A DNA stretch of 64,000 nucleotides from Bacteroides faecium (GTDB taxonomy: Bacteria > Bacteroidota > Bacteroidia > Bacteroidales > Bacteroidaceae): assembly GCF_012113595.1 (NCBI RefSeq), contig NZ_CP050831.1, forward strand, positions 5,766,001-5,830,000, in the 5' to 3' direction. The position numbers and the translations under genes are program-made. Under the pieces are notes generated by a model. That model was not told where the DNA came from, ran no database searches, and worked only from the letters and a program-made list of their open reading frames with translations. Positions 31,477 to 40,527 of this stretch are shown here, one piece after another (the first letter of the stretch is position 1; every line of letters starts with the position of its first letter).

Positions 31477-32943
31477 CTAATTCACAATACGCCCGTTTGC
31501 CTTTGCCTTTTGAAGCCACTTAGGAACCACTTCTTTCAAAAACTTATCTTTTGCTGCCCTTTCAGCAGGCATATCCAAACCGATATATTGTTGCGCCTTT
31601 TCTTTTGTTGAAATATCCGGGAATGGAACTTCATCCGTATATCCGTGTGATACAAGGATTTTATTGATTGCCATTCGGGCTTGGAATGCTTTGTTCAACC
31701 CGTGTCCCAAAATACGCATTGTTTCCTGCGGAGCATGAAAGGAACCGCCATGCGAGGCTACACCGAAATCCCATCTCCATTGTGCCTGGCGAATCAAAAG
31801 CAGTACTTCCTGCATTTCGTTCTCTGTAGCCCCTGTATCCCAGGCAAATTTGGCTTCAATGTGCGCTTTCGCCAATTCCTTTTCCAAAAGGGAGCGCAGT
31901 TCGTTCGCCTTTTGCTGACGGTCATACACATTCTTGCAGAGTGTTTCCTTGCTGTCACGGTGGCAAGCCTGACAAGTACGTTCAGTCACAGCCAACGGAT
32001 TCTGAATATGATGGTCGCTATACTTCACCCCGCCTTCATCATCGTAAGGCATATGGCAATCAGCGCATGACACACCACGTTGACCGTGTATGCCCATCTG
32101 AAAAATTTCGTAATCGGGATGCTGAGCCTTCAATATAGGGGCACGACTCAGTTTATGAATATAGTCCGTAAATCCCGTTTCATCATAATATTTCTCCATA
32201 TCCTCAACCGTGAAGCCTTTATCCCAGGGAAAAGTCGGATATTTTATATCGCCTTTGAAATAATATTCCGAATGACACTGTGCGCACACCAATGAACGCA
32301 TCTCTTGCGGAGTAGCTTGGGTAATGTCCCTGCCCTGGCGTTGGAAAGCTTCTACAAGAGACGGGCGGCTGATATGCAATTCCATATTCTTGGGCTCATG
32401 GCAATCGGCACATCCTATGGGATTCACTATTTCAGATCCCCATGCAGCCCATTTATTATTATAGAAAGAATCCACCCCGATAGTCGCCACCATGCGAGGA
32501 ACATCGGAGCTTTTACACATCCAGCAACTGGCAGGCTGAAAACCGTCATCAGCACTCATGGGCGCACCGGAACGAAGCGAGCGGGTTATATCCTGCAAAG
32601 CGTACATATGTCCTCGCGGCGTAGAATAATCCTTGGAAAAAGCATATCCGGCCCATAAAACGACCATCTCCGGACGTTGAGCCAACATGTCGACAGAGAT
32701 TCTTCCATTTAAACCAGTGGATACCGTATCAACCCACGTCTTATATTCACGCAGATAGTTTTCGGCAAAAACAGAGCTACGCGCTTCTATTCCGGTTATC
32801 TCAGTTTTTTTGTTGTAAACTACATTCACAACTTCCGTCCTGCGTTCCATCAGATATGAGATGATTACCCCTAATGCAAATATAACAGCCATTGCGAGAG
32901 TGAACAGTAACCATCCCTGCCAGGATTTTAGTTTATCTTTCAT
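31477..32943 (-). CDS. Second NrfA-type pentahaem nitrite reductase, without NrfH
   Basis: A 488-residue paralogue of the nrfA product at 3986-5467, collinear and retaining all catalytic features: CWMCK (140-144), CxxCH at 178, 220, 293 and 324, PRGHM with the active-site Arg at 110, and DHH at 310-312. The N-terminal helix (11-31) is kept. No nrfH lies nearby; instead a membrane sensor kinase gene precedes it by 34 bp. The enzyme may share NrfH from the other locus, use another quinol dehydrogenase, or act on a different substrate such as hydroxylamine or sulfite. The partner is inferred only. Confidence 0.93.
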   Translation of the reverse strand: MKDKLKSWQGWLLFTLAMAVIFALGVIISYLMERRTEVVNVVYNKKTEITGIEARSSVFAENYLREYKTWVDTVSTGLNGRISVDMLAQRPEMVVLWAGYAFSKDYSTPRGHMYALQDITRSLRSGAPMSADDGFQPASCWMCKSSDVPRMVATIGVDSFYNNKWAAWGSEIVNPIGCADCHEPKNMELHISRPSLVEAFQRQGRDITQATPQEMRSLVCAQCHSEYYFKGDIKYPTFPWDKGFTVEDMEKYYDETGFTDYIHKLSRAPILKAQHPDYEIFQMGIHGQRGVSCADCHMPYDDEGGVKYSDHHIQNPLAVTERTCQACHRDSKETLCKNVYDRQQKANELRSLLEKELAKAHIEAKFAWDTGATENEMQEVLLLIRQAQWRWDFGVASHGGSFHAPQETMRILGHGLNKAFQARMAINKILVSHGYTDEVPFPDISTKEKAQQYIGLDMPAERAAKDKFLKEVVPKWLQKAKANGRIVN

Positions 32944-32977
32944 TATTCGTTGTTCCTTTTAGATGTCGTTTATTGTT

Positions 32978-35338
32978 TCAAATTGTATCTGCCAAAGATA
33001 AAATAACAGAAAAGCAACTGCCTTTACCTACTTCCGAATGTACCTCTATACGACCTGCCAGCCGTTCGATAATCACTTTACAAATGGAGAGTCCCAAGCC
33101 ACTACCCTGTTCAAATTCGTCCGTCTTGTAAAAACGGTCAAAAATCAGCATAAGTTCTTTATCATCAATGCCTTTGCCGGTATCCTTCACATAGATGCGG
33201 ACTTCTTTGTGTTCCTTGTATATTTCACATCCCAAAGTAATCGTTCCCGCCCTGGTAAACTTGTTCGCATTGTTCAGGAAGTTGGAGATGACCTGCGTAA
33301 AACGGTAACAGTCGATATGAACCGGCAAGTCGATTGCTTCGTCCAGTTCGAGAACAAATTGCAATGAAGGCTGAATCATTGATTGGTAAGTCATATAAAT
33401 CTCCCTCACTATTCTCGTGATGTTATGCTCCTTTATATCAAAGGACAAGTTCCCCGAATCCAAACGGGAGATTTCCAAAACGTCATTCACCAGTTTTAAA
33501 AGCAATTCATTATTGTTATTGACAATCTCAAGCATGGCGGCCTTTTCTTCCGGTTCTATTTCGTCGGCTCCTTCGCCCACCAACAGGTTGGTGAAACCTA
33601 CAATGGCATTGAGCGGTGTACGGATTTCATGGCTCATGTTGTTCAGGAATGATTGCTTCAATTCAGCATTTTCGGCTATCTGTTTCGCCAGAATCAGTTG
33701 TTGTTCATGCTCTACCACTTTCTGGATATTCTGCATGATACCTGCCAGCATTATCTCCCCTTTAGCATCTTTCAAGCTGCTGCACCGGATTTCATACCAT
33801 TCGTAATCGGCTCCTTCTTTTTCAAAACAGAAACGTATCCGCTGTATCTGCATACCGATAGCTTGATGAGGCGTTTCATAGAATGAATTCAGCAACTGCT
33901 TATCTTCAGAATGAGTATATTTCATAATATCCTCTCTCGTGAACCTACGCTGTTCAAGGCCGACCAACTGCGCAAAATTGTCATCGAATTCAAGAACACC
34001 GTCCTGAATATTCCATAGTGAGATTTTACCCCCATCCATTGAAAGGGTCAATCGTTTGTGGACTTCTTCCAGTATTTGAAGATTTCTGCGTTCTATCAAC
34101 GAACGGCGGTGCGTGCGCAACAGACTGATGGTAACCAGAATAAATGAGAGAACGAATAATCCACCCAATATATAAAGTTCTTTCCGATAACGGTCATAAA
34201 ACGGATAGTTGATAATACGTACATCTTTCGGAACATTGCTGATATCACCTGCATATTCGGTAAAATACGTCCAGTCCAGTACATATTCTTTCTCCAAATC
34301 CCTTATTTTAGGCATTCCTATCTTCTCTTTCTTCAAAAGGCGTACAGCAAGACTAGCAGCCGCCTTTGCCGAAATATCTTCGGTAGCCATATAGCCCCCT
34401 ACCACTTTGGCGTTTTCACCAAAACCCTCGCGAACACAACTAAAAGAAGGAATATTCAAAGCTGTTACTATCGGAATAGCCATCATATCTAATTTGTCCA
34501 GCAAGAACGCCTGGTTTTTACGAGCTCTCTTCGATTGTTCCAGCATAACCAGCAAAGCGGCTCCTCTTATATAGCGAAAAGGACAAAGGCTTACAGTCAA
34601 ACCGCTCTTTTTAAGACTATCATTTACCAAGCCGGGAGTCAAATTGAAATATTCAATCATTTCCGTCAAATGTTTATAATCACACTCCTGTACAAATGCC
34701 TTCTGATAACCTAGAACTCTTACACTTTTTCTGTCAACCACCCGGGAAAGTTTATCGAAAGATTTATGTCCAAGAAAGGTGAGGTCTATGTTATAAATGA
34801 TTTCCATATCGTTGTGGGGGTACAATGTCTTTATAAAGTCAATGTTGCGTTTCAAGTCAGGGCTGTCACGCAATACATACACTTTACGCGAATCATATTC
34901 TTCTATCAGTTTTTCATTAGGGAAACGTACATTGCAAGCTACCACAGGAACCGAAGACAACAGTCGGTGGTGAGTGGATAAAAGAGCATAAACCGACTGG
35001 TCACCGATAGTCAGAATAAGGTCTGTGGATTTATTTTCAAGCAGTTCCAGATATTTTCTTACATGCTCTATTTCTTCTTTTTCATTTAATTTATTGCAAT
35101 CAAGATAGAACCTGTCAAATATAGGCTCTATACCCTGTTGCCGGAACTCCCGAGACAGCAGTTTCTCTAAGTTTTTATTGCCAATATCGTTTGCAGATAC
35201 GGAATAGATAAGGGAAATACGCTTGGGAGTCAAATTATTAGTGACACACCAATGTTTGTAATTCAATCCGCTTATAAAAATAAACAACGAAAGAATAAAA
35301 ATTAAAACGTATTTAGACTTAAAGTATGTTTTGTCCAT
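32978..35338 (-). CDS. Sensor histidine kinase with ABC-substrate-binding-like periplasmic domain
   Basis: A 786-residue membrane kinase. An N-terminal helix (11-27) and a second helix near 389-408 enclose a periplasmic domain of about 350 residues (ISLIYSVSANDIGNKNLEKL, DLILTIGDQSVYALL, VGGYMATEDISAKAAASLAV) of the ABC_sub_bind type. A PAS-like domain follows (about 425-545), then HisKA with NMSHEIRTPLNAIVGF, and an HATPase with DTGKGI and GSGLGLSICK. No receiver domain is attached. nrfA2 starts 34 bp downstream. The periplasmic domain could sense a small ligand connected with nitrogen oxides; this is inferred from the operon. Confidence 0.85.
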   Translation of the reverse strand: MDKTYFKSKYVLIFILSLFIFISGLNYKHWCVTNNLTPKRISLIYSVSANDIGNKNLEKLLSREFRQQGIEPIFDRFYLDCNKLNEKEEIEHVRKYLELLENKSTDLILTIGDQSVYALLSTHHRLLSSVPVVACNVRFPNEKLIEEYDSRKVYVLRDSPDLKRNIDFIKTLYPHNDMEIIYNIDLTFLGHKSFDKLSRVVDRKSVRVLGYQKAFVQECDYKHLTEMIEYFNLTPGLVNDSLKKSGLTVSLCPFRYIRGAALLVMLEQSKRARKNQAFLLDKLDMMAIPIVTALNIPSFSCVREGFGENAKVVGGYMATEDISAKAAASLAVRLLKKEKIGMPKIRDLEKEYVLDWTYFTEYAGDISNVPKDVRIINYPFYDRYRKELYILGGLFVLSFILVTISLLRTHRRSLIERRNLQILEEVHKRLTLSMDGGKISLWNIQDGVLEFDDNFAQLVGLEQRRFTREDIMKYTHSEDKQLLNSFYETPHQAIGMQIQRIRFCFEKEGADYEWYEIRCSSLKDAKGEIMLAGIMQNIQKVVEHEQQLILAKQIAENAELKQSFLNNMSHEIRTPLNAIVGFTNLLVGEGADEIEPEEKAAMLEIVNNNNELLLKLVNDVLEISRLDSGNLSFDIKEHNITRIVREIYMTYQSMIQPSLQFVLELDEAIDLPVHIDCYRFTQVISNFLNNANKFTRAGTITLGCEIYKEHKEVRIYVKDTGKGIDDKELMLIFDRFYKTDEFEQGSGLGLSICKVIIERLAGRIEVHSEVGKGSCFSVILSLADTI

Positions 35339-35358
35339 GCCTTTTTGTTTATGTTGAG

Positions 35359-35366
35359 CAAAAATA
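35359..35366 (-). promoter_or_regulatory. Putative -7 element of the kinase-nrfA2 operon
   Basis: TATTTTTG on the minus strand fits TAnnTTTG, 20 bp before the kinase start. Confidence 0.4.
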
Positions 35367-35495
35367 ATATAAATTCCTTAATCAAGAGAGGTTTTCTTCA
35401 AAAAAAGTCCTGAGGTATATAGTAATTCAATTATCGGCAGGAAGTTTCTGTTTATCAATCCTGTGATTATATTTTTCCCAACCTCATTTTTTATC

Positions 35496-35503
35496 TATCT
35501 TTG
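35496..35503 (+). promoter_or_regulatory. Putative -7 element of the exonuclease gene
   Basis: TATCTTTG, 22 bp before the ATG at 35526. This spacing also excludes a longer start further upstream. Confidence 0.55.
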
Positions 35504-35525
35504 CAGACAAAAAGCAACGGAAGCG

Positions 35526-36089
35526 ATGAAGAACTTTGCAGCAATCGACTTTGAGACAGCCAATGGCAAGCGTACCAGTGTATGCAGTATCGGTGTTGTC
35601 ATTGTTAGGGGCGGTAAGATTGTGAATAAAATCTATCGCCTGATTCGTCCCGCCCCCAATTACTACACACAATGGACGACAGCTATTCACGGATTAACTT
35701 ATGACGATACGATAGAAGCCGAAGATTTCCCCGATGTATGGGCGGAAATCAAGCCGTTGATAGATGGATTGCCGCTTGTCGCCCACAACAGTCCTTTTGA
35801 TGAAGGTTGTCTCCGTGCGGTTCACGAATTGTATGATATGACTTATCCCAATTATAAGTTTTATTGTACTTGCCGTACTTCGAGGAAAGTTTTCGGAAAG
35901 GAGCTACCCAATCATCAACTACATACGGTAGCAGAACAATGCGGATATAACTTGGAAAATCACCACCACGCACTTGCTGATGCCGAAGCCTGTGCCCAAA
36001 TTGCAATGCAAATTATCCCCGAACCGAAGAAAACGAAACCGGCAAAAAAAGCTGATAAAGATACGCACGTCGGAGATTTATTCGATTGA
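35526..36089 (+). CDS. DnaQ-like 3'-5' exonuclease (DEDDh)
   Basis: A 187-residue single-domain exonuclease. Exo I is FAAIDFETANGKRTSVCSIG (D-x-E), Exo II is in LVAHNSPFDEGCL, and Exo III is ENHHHALADAEACA (H-x(4)-D), making it a DEDDh enzyme. It lacks polymerase or BRCT domains; a short lysine-rich tail follows. Such free-standing proteins act as epsilon-like proofreaders or RNA/DNA trimming enzymes. The start at 35526 follows a TATCTTTG promoter element. Confidence 0.9.
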   Translation: MKNFAAIDFETANGKRTSVCSIGVVIVRGGKIVNKIYRLIRPAPNYYTQWTTAIHGLTYDDTIEAEDFPDVWAEIKPLIDGLPLVAHNSPFDEGCLRAVHELYDMTYPNYKFYCTCRTSRKVFGKELPNHQLHTVAEQCGYNLENHHHALADAEACAQIAMQIIPEPKKTKPAKKADKDTHVGDLFD

Positions 36090-36133
36090 TTCAATTATTC
36101 CTCAACCAGCGGCGACGAAAAAGACCAAATAAA

Positions 36134-36175
36134 AAACACTACAACTATTATCAATCAATAATAGCCATAGTGTTT
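36134..36175. terminator. Bidirectional terminator between the exonuclease and uxuA
   Basis: AAACACTA (36134-36141) pairs with TAGTGTTT (36168-36175), with an inner CTATTAT/ATAATAG stem. It lies between convergent genes. Confidence 0.75.
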
Positions 36176-36207
36176 CTTATTATAATAATGCTAATTATGT
36201 ACTCTGA

Positions 36208-37377
36208 TTAGAGGATAGACTTAGCGATACCCATTTCCAAACCGCGAAGTTCCGCTAATCCGCGAAGGCGGCCTAAACAAGAATATCCGGGGTTTGTTTT
36301 CTTCTTCAAGTCATCAATCATCTGATGTCCGTGGTCGGGACGCATAGCAATAGAACATTTACGACGTTGTTGCAGAAGGATAAGAGCCTTCATTACATTA
36401 TACATATCTACGTTTCCTTCCAAATGGTTAGCTTCGTAGAAGTTACCCTCTTCGTCACGCTGTGTACTGCGCAAATGCACAAAGTTCACACGGTCGCCAA
36501 AACGTTCCATCATGCCGGCAAGGTCATTATCTGCACGTACACCGAAAGAACCTGTGCACAGGCAAAGCCCGTTGGATTCGTTAGGTACGGCTTCAATCAG
36601 TTTCTTGAAGTCTTCTTCCGTACTCAAGATACGCGGCAGACCCAAGATTTTATAAGGGGGGTCGTCCGGATGAATCACCAACTTTACTCCTACCTCATCG
36701 GCAACAGGAGCAATTTCTTTCAAGAAGAAAATCAAGTTGGAACGAAGTTTTTCAGCATCAATATCGTCATAACGGTCTAAGGCTTCTTGGAACTGTTCTA
36801 CGGTGAAGCTTTCTTCAGAACCTGGAAGTCCGGCAATCATATTACGAACTAACAGTTTCTTGTCATCCTCGCTCATTTGTGCGAAACGAGCTTTAGCTTT
36901 GGCTATTTCTTCAGGAGTATAATCTTTTTCTGCGTTCGGACGTTTCAGGATGAAAAGGTCGAAAGCAACGAAAGCCGCTTTCTCAAAACGGAGAGCTTTA
37001 GAGCCGTCGGGCATTGTATAGGCAAGGTCGGTACGTGTCCAGTCCAATACAGGCATGAAGTTGTAGGTAACTACCATTACGCCGCATTTTGCCAAGTTAC
37101 GGATGCTTTCTTTATAGTTTTCGATATATTTCAGATAGTCCCCCGTCTGTGTCTTGATATGCTCGTGTACGGGTACACTTTCTACAACAGACCATGTCAG
37201 ACCTACTTCTTCAATCATTTGCTTGCGCTTCATAATTTCTTCTACTGTCCATACTTCGCCATTCGGAATGTGATGAAGAGCATTTACTATACCGGTAGCG
37301 CCCGCTTGTTTAATATCCCACAAGCTTACTGGGTCGTTAGGACCGTACCAGCGCCAAGTTTGTTCGCATAAATACAT
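36208..37377 (-). CDS. uxuA: Mannonate dehydratase UxuA
   Basis: A 389-residue TIM-barrel enzyme that dehydrates D-mannonate to 2-keto-3-deoxygluconate in hexuronate catabolism. Family blocks are seen throughout: MYLCEQTWRWYGPNDPVSLW at the start, LVIHPDDPPYKILGLPRILS with metal-binding His, SNGLCLCTGSFGVRADNDLA, and AMRPDHGHQMIDDL near the end. It is the last gene of the LacI-SDR-uxuA unit, 126 bp after the SDR gene. The spacer contains AT-rich imperfect dyads of the type common in Bacteroides intergenic regions. Confidence 0.96.
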   Translation of the reverse strand: MYLCEQTWRWYGPNDPVSLWDIKQAGATGIVNALHHIPNGEVWTVEEIMKRKQMIEEVGLTWSVVESVPVHEHIKTQTGDYLKYIENYKESIRNLAKCGVMVVTYNFMPVLDWTRTDLAYTMPDGSKALRFEKAAFVAFDLFILKRPNAEKDYTPEEIAKAKARFAQMSEDDKKLLVRNMIAGLPGSEESFTVEQFQEALDRYDDIDAEKLRSNLIFFLKEIAPVADEVGVKLVIHPDDPPYKILGLPRILSTEEDFKKLIEAVPNESNGLCLCTGSFGVRADNDLAGMMERFGDRVNFVHLRSTQRDEEGNFYEANHLEGNVDMYNVMKALILLQQRRKCSIAMRPDHGHQMIDDLKKKTNPGYSCLGRLRGLAELRGLEMGIAKSIL

Positions 37378-37503
37378 ACTATTGTTAAATTAAGAATTGA
37401 AAATTGAGAATTAAGAAATAAAAGTTGAAAATTAAAAGTTGAGAGCCGACATGCGGATGCTGCGCAGCCAATTCTCTATTTTTAATTTTCAATTCTCCAT
37501 TTA

Positions 37504-38316
37504 TTAAATAGAGAATGCGTCGAAGCCACCGTCGATAACAGCTACTGTACCCGTTACGAAGTTAGAAGCATCACTAATCAGATAGTGGATCGTTCCGTAA
37601 AGGTCTTCCGGTTCGCCGAAACGGTTGAACGGGGTATGAGCGAGAATCGTTTTTGAACGGTCTGTCAGAGAGCCGTCCGGATTAGTCAATAATGCACGAT
37701 TCTGGTCTGTCAGGAAGAATCCCGGGGCGATAGCGTTTACACGCAGACCGTTACCGAATTTCAGAGCCAGTTCACCAGCCATGTATTTAGTAAAGTTAGC
37801 GATAGCTGCTTTTGCCGCACCATAACCTACTACGCGAGTCAACGGACGGAGAGCTGATTCAGAGCAGAAGTTTACGATAGAGCCTTTCTTCTGTTCAACC
37901 ATAATTTCAGCAAATACCATTGTAGGCAATACTGTACCAAACAGGTTCAGGTCTACCACTTTCTTGAATGCGTCAATCTGCAAGTCGAAGAAAGTTTTGT
38001 CCGGTGCGATTGTAGCACCTGCCATATTACCTCCGGCAGCGTTCAGCAATACGTCAATGCGACCATAAGCTTTCATGATTTCTGCTTTATTGCCTTCCAA
38101 TACTTCTTTGTCCATTACATCGGTATAAAGGAACATAGCTTCGTTTCCTTCAGCTTTGATGCTGTCTACCAATGCTTTTCCTGCTTCTTCGCTTCTATCG
38201 AGTACAACTACTTTTGCACCTTCTTTAGCGAGGTATGCAGCAATTCCTTTACCTAAAATTCCGGCTCCACCGGTGATTACAACAACTTTGTCTTTTACGT
38301 TAAATAATTCATTCAT
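37504..38316 (-). CDS. uxuB: SDR-type D-mannonate oxidoreductase (fructuronate reductase)
   Basis: A 270-residue classical short-chain dehydrogenase: nucleotide-binding GGAGILGKGIAAYLA (16-30), LLNAAGGNMAG, catalytic Ser in VNFCSESALRPLTRV and the Tyr-x-x-x-Lys as YGAAKAA. In Bacteroides the fructuronate reductase step beside uxuA is done by an SDR of this kind instead of the long-chain UxuB family. The enzymatic assignment relies on its place between a LacI regulator and uxuA. Confidence 0.85.
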   Translation of the reverse strand: MNELFNVKDKVVVITGGAGILGKGIAAYLAKEGAKVVVLDRSEEAGKALVDSIKAEGNEAMFLYTDVMDKEVLEGNKAEIMKAYGRIDVLLNAAGGNMAGATIAPDKTFFDLQIDAFKKVVDLNLFGTVLPTMVFAEIMVEQKKGSIVNFCSESALRPLTRVVGYGAAKAAIANFTKYMAGELALKFGNGLRVNAIAPGFFLTDQNRALLTNPDGSLTDRSKTILAHTPFNRFGEPEDLYGTIHYLISDASNFVTGTVAVIDGGFDAFSI

Positions 38317-38337
38317 GGTTTCTAAAAATTTATATGT

Positions 38338-39408
38338 TTATAGTTTATTGTTCAGATAATATTTCAAGTTTTCTTTCAGCAGAATATCTATCGGCATCAG
38401 GTTCACCTTTTCAGAGTTTTGTTTGAACAGCAGATGGCTGCATAAGGATTTGATGCCTTCATAGCCCTGTCTTTCGGGACGCTGCGCAACCAATGCGGTA
38501 ATCACGCCTTCCGAAAGTAACTGCGTATTCCTCTCGATAAGGTCATAGCCCACCAGTTTCACCGATTGCATGGCTCTTGCTTTCAGATAGTTTCCCAAAA
38601 TATAGCAGGTAGAATTGAAAATAACAGCTCCTTCGATATTCGGATTTGATTCGAATATTTCATCCAGTTTAGTGAAATTGTACACCGAGTCATTGATTTT
38701 CAACTCCACTTCATGCAGATTTCCGGTGAATCCCATTTCTTTCAGATAACGGCAAAAACCTTCTCTGCGGTTTCTTCCTTGGTTAGAGTCATTCTTTCCG
38801 CTATGGATAATCCGTGCCGTGAGAATATCGGAAGCAGGAGAAATCCTGTCTGTCAGCAATCTGGCAGCAATAACTCCGGCATCATAAGATTCCGTACCGA
38901 AATAGGCTAGCTGATGCTGTCCCTCAATGTTGGAATCGACATAAATATAAGGAATCTCGAACCGGTCGAGTTCCCGCGAAAGCCGGATAACGGAATCGGT
39001 AAACAATGTAGCAATTAACACTCCGTCTACCTTTTCGTCCAACAGATTACGGACTATATCATCAAAAGTTTTGTTATTATACTGGTCGAAGAAGAGTTTC
39101 GTGATAGTTATATTATAAGACTCCATTTCGGAAGCTGCTTTATCAATGCCTTCTGAAATAGCTTCCCAATACTCTCCCTGAGCAAAAGACGGGGTGATTG
39201 CGACAAAGTGATACTGTTTCTTGGAAGCTAAAGACCGCGCCATAAGATTCGGTTGGTAATGCACCATCTCCAAAATAGTCTGCACCTTTTTCCTGTTTTC
39301 CTCAGATACCCGTCCACGGTTATGAATAACCCTATCCACCGTACCAACAGAGACACCCGCCATTTTAGCGATGTCTACAATACGAATATTTGAGAATTCT
39401 TTATCCAT
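38338..39408 (-). CDS. LacI-family regulator of the hexuronate operon
   Basis: A 356-residue regulator with an N-terminal helix-turn-helix (IRIVDIAKMAGVSVGTVDRV, hinge YQPNLMARSLASKKQYHF) and a periplasmic-binding-protein-like effector domain. It is transcribed just before uxuB (22-bp gap). A perfect 16-bp palindrome (39471-39486) lies 26 bp upstream of its -7 element, and an imperfect related dyad is at 39681-39696. Both are fitting operator sites for autoregulation. The inducer is probably a hexuronate or a derivative. Confidence 0.9.
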   Translation of the reverse strand: MDKEFSNIRIVDIAKMAGVSVGTVDRVIHNRGRVSEENRKKVQTILEMVHYQPNLMARSLASKKQYHFVAITPSFAQGEYWEAISEGIDKAASEMESYNITITKLFFDQYNNKTFDDIVRNLLDEKVDGVLIATLFTDSVIRLSRELDRFEIPYIYVDSNIEGQHQLAYFGTESYDAGVIAARLLTDRISPASDILTARIIHSGKNDSNQGRNRREGFCRYLKEMGFTGNLHEVELKINDSVYNFTKLDEIFESNPNIEGAVIFNSTCYILGNYLKARAMQSVKLVGYDLIERNTQLLSEGVITALVAQRPERQGYEGIKSLCSHLLFKQNSEKVNLMPIDILLKENLKYYLNNKL

Positions 39409-39437
39409 ATTTTAATAAGTATCTTGTTTCTCGCTGA

Positions 39438-39445
39438 CAAAAGTA
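39438..39445 (-). promoter_or_regulatory. Putative -7 element of the LacI-uxuBA operon
   Basis: TACTTTTG on the minus strand, 30 bp before the LacI gene. Confidence 0.5.
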
Positions 39446-39470
39446 AAATGAATTATTGAATTAAGCAATA

Positions 39471-39696
39471 GTGTGTGCGCACACACATTCACACACAAGA
39501 GAAGATATACTATTAATAATCAGAAGCTTATCAATAAACAGGATATTGCATCCATGTTGTTAAACATAAGAAAAACGGCAGAAAGAATCATAAAAAGTAC
39601 ATTTATAGAACAGAAAAAGATAAGAAACGGAGTACCTTTATTTCGGAAAAGAATGAAAAAGAATGGTAAAACGCGTAAAGTGTGTACGAGCACACA
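39471..39696. promoter_or_regulatory. Probable LacI operator pair
   Basis: GTGTGTGCGCACACAC (39471-39486) is a perfect 16-bp palindrome with a central CG. TGTGTACGAGCACACA (39681-39696) is a near copy 210 bp away. The central CG and dyad symmetry fit LacI-family operators, and two spaced sites allow looping. No gene is supported in the 378-bp interval 39409-39786. Confidence 0.6.
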
Positions 39697-39786
39697 TAGA
39701 GGTTTTAAGTGATATAAATGACAGATAGTTACTAAATAGAAATTGGTAATCAACTATATCCAAGCTGACTACCAATTCTGGGATTT

Positions 39787-40074
39787 TTATTTATCCCATT
39801 TATCTTTTGCTTTGCCAGCCACTTTATCTGCTTCGGCTGCTACTTTATCAGCAATTTCGGCTCCGGTTTCTACTGCTTTAAGCCCGAGGTTCATCGCTTT
39901 TTTTTCGGCGCAAGCTGCTGCGGCCTCTGCGTCACGACCAATGCGGTGGATAGCATCATAAATTTCGCTTTCCAACTGTTTAGCTTTCGCAGTGCGTGAA
40001 AGGCGGTAAGCTACCGCACCCAAAATTGACCCGATTCCGAGTCCAATCCAAAAATTACCATGTCTACATTCCAT
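39787..40074 (-). CDS. Small membrane-anchored helical protein (YtxH-like)
   Basis: A 95-residue protein: one glycine-rich transmembrane helix (residues 8-25, FWIGLGIGSILGAVAYRLS) and a long alanine/lysine-rich coiled-coil-prone tail (EIADKVAAEADKVAGKAKDK). The layout is that of YtxH-like stress proteins. It follows the GlsB-type gene by 46 bp on the same strand, so both probably belong to an envelope or general stress unit. Confidence 0.75.
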   Translation of the reverse strand: MECRHGNFWIGLGIGSILGAVAYRLSRTAKAKQLESEIYDAIHRIGRDAEAAAACAEKKAMNLGLKAVETGAEIADKVAAEADKVAGKAKDKWDK

Positions 40075-40120
40075 AATTAAATTCCGTTTTTTAGATTAAA
40101 AATAAATTATATAAAAATAC

Positions 40121-40366
40121 CTATTTAGATTTTGAGAACAAAGAAGCAATCCATAAAACCAGGATAGCTCCCACCGTGGAAGTAATCAAACTTCCTATCA
40201 ATCCTGAAGCTGCGAGTCCGAAAAGGGCAAACACCCAACCGCCCAGTACACCTCCAAGAATACCAAGTAATAAATTAATTATAAGGCCAAAACCTCCGCC
40301 GCGCATTATTTTACCTGCGAGGAATCCAGCCACAATACCAATAATGATATACCAAATAAAGCTCAT
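40121..40366 (-). CDS. GlsB/YeaQ/YmgE-family stress membrane protein
   Basis: An 81-residue protein with three hydrophobic helices and the family glycine pattern GFLAGKIMRGGGFGLIINLL, then GILGGVLGGWVFALFGL. Members are transglycosylase-associated stress proteins of unknown mechanism. It forms a two-gene unit with the YtxH-like gene downstream. Confidence 0.92.
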   Translation of the reverse strand: MSFIWYIIIGIVAGFLAGKIMRGGGFGLIINLLLGILGGVLGGWVFALFGLAASGLIGSLITSTVGAILVLWIASLFSKSK

Positions 40367-40479
40367 ATTATCCTCCTTTTTAATTTAACAACAGCAGGTA
40401 TGGAGAATAGTTCAGTAACCCAAAACTGAATTAACGACAATTTACAATCCTTAGTTTTAGAGAAACAGGAAAGTTTGCG

Positions 40480-40487
40480 TACCTTTG
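40480..40487 (+). promoter_or_regulatory. Putative -7 element of the MFS transporter
   Basis: TACCTTTG, 41 bp before the ATG at 40528, fits TAnnTTTG. Confidence 0.55.
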
Positions 40488-40527
40488 CAGCCAATTTTTC
40501 AGGAACACTTCTAAAGAAATAGGTATC

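Noticed and set aside
39473..39712. 79-codon plus-strand frame between the LacI gene and the YtxH-like gene
   Set aside because: It starts within the operator palindrome, is basic and low in complexity, and has no recognised features.
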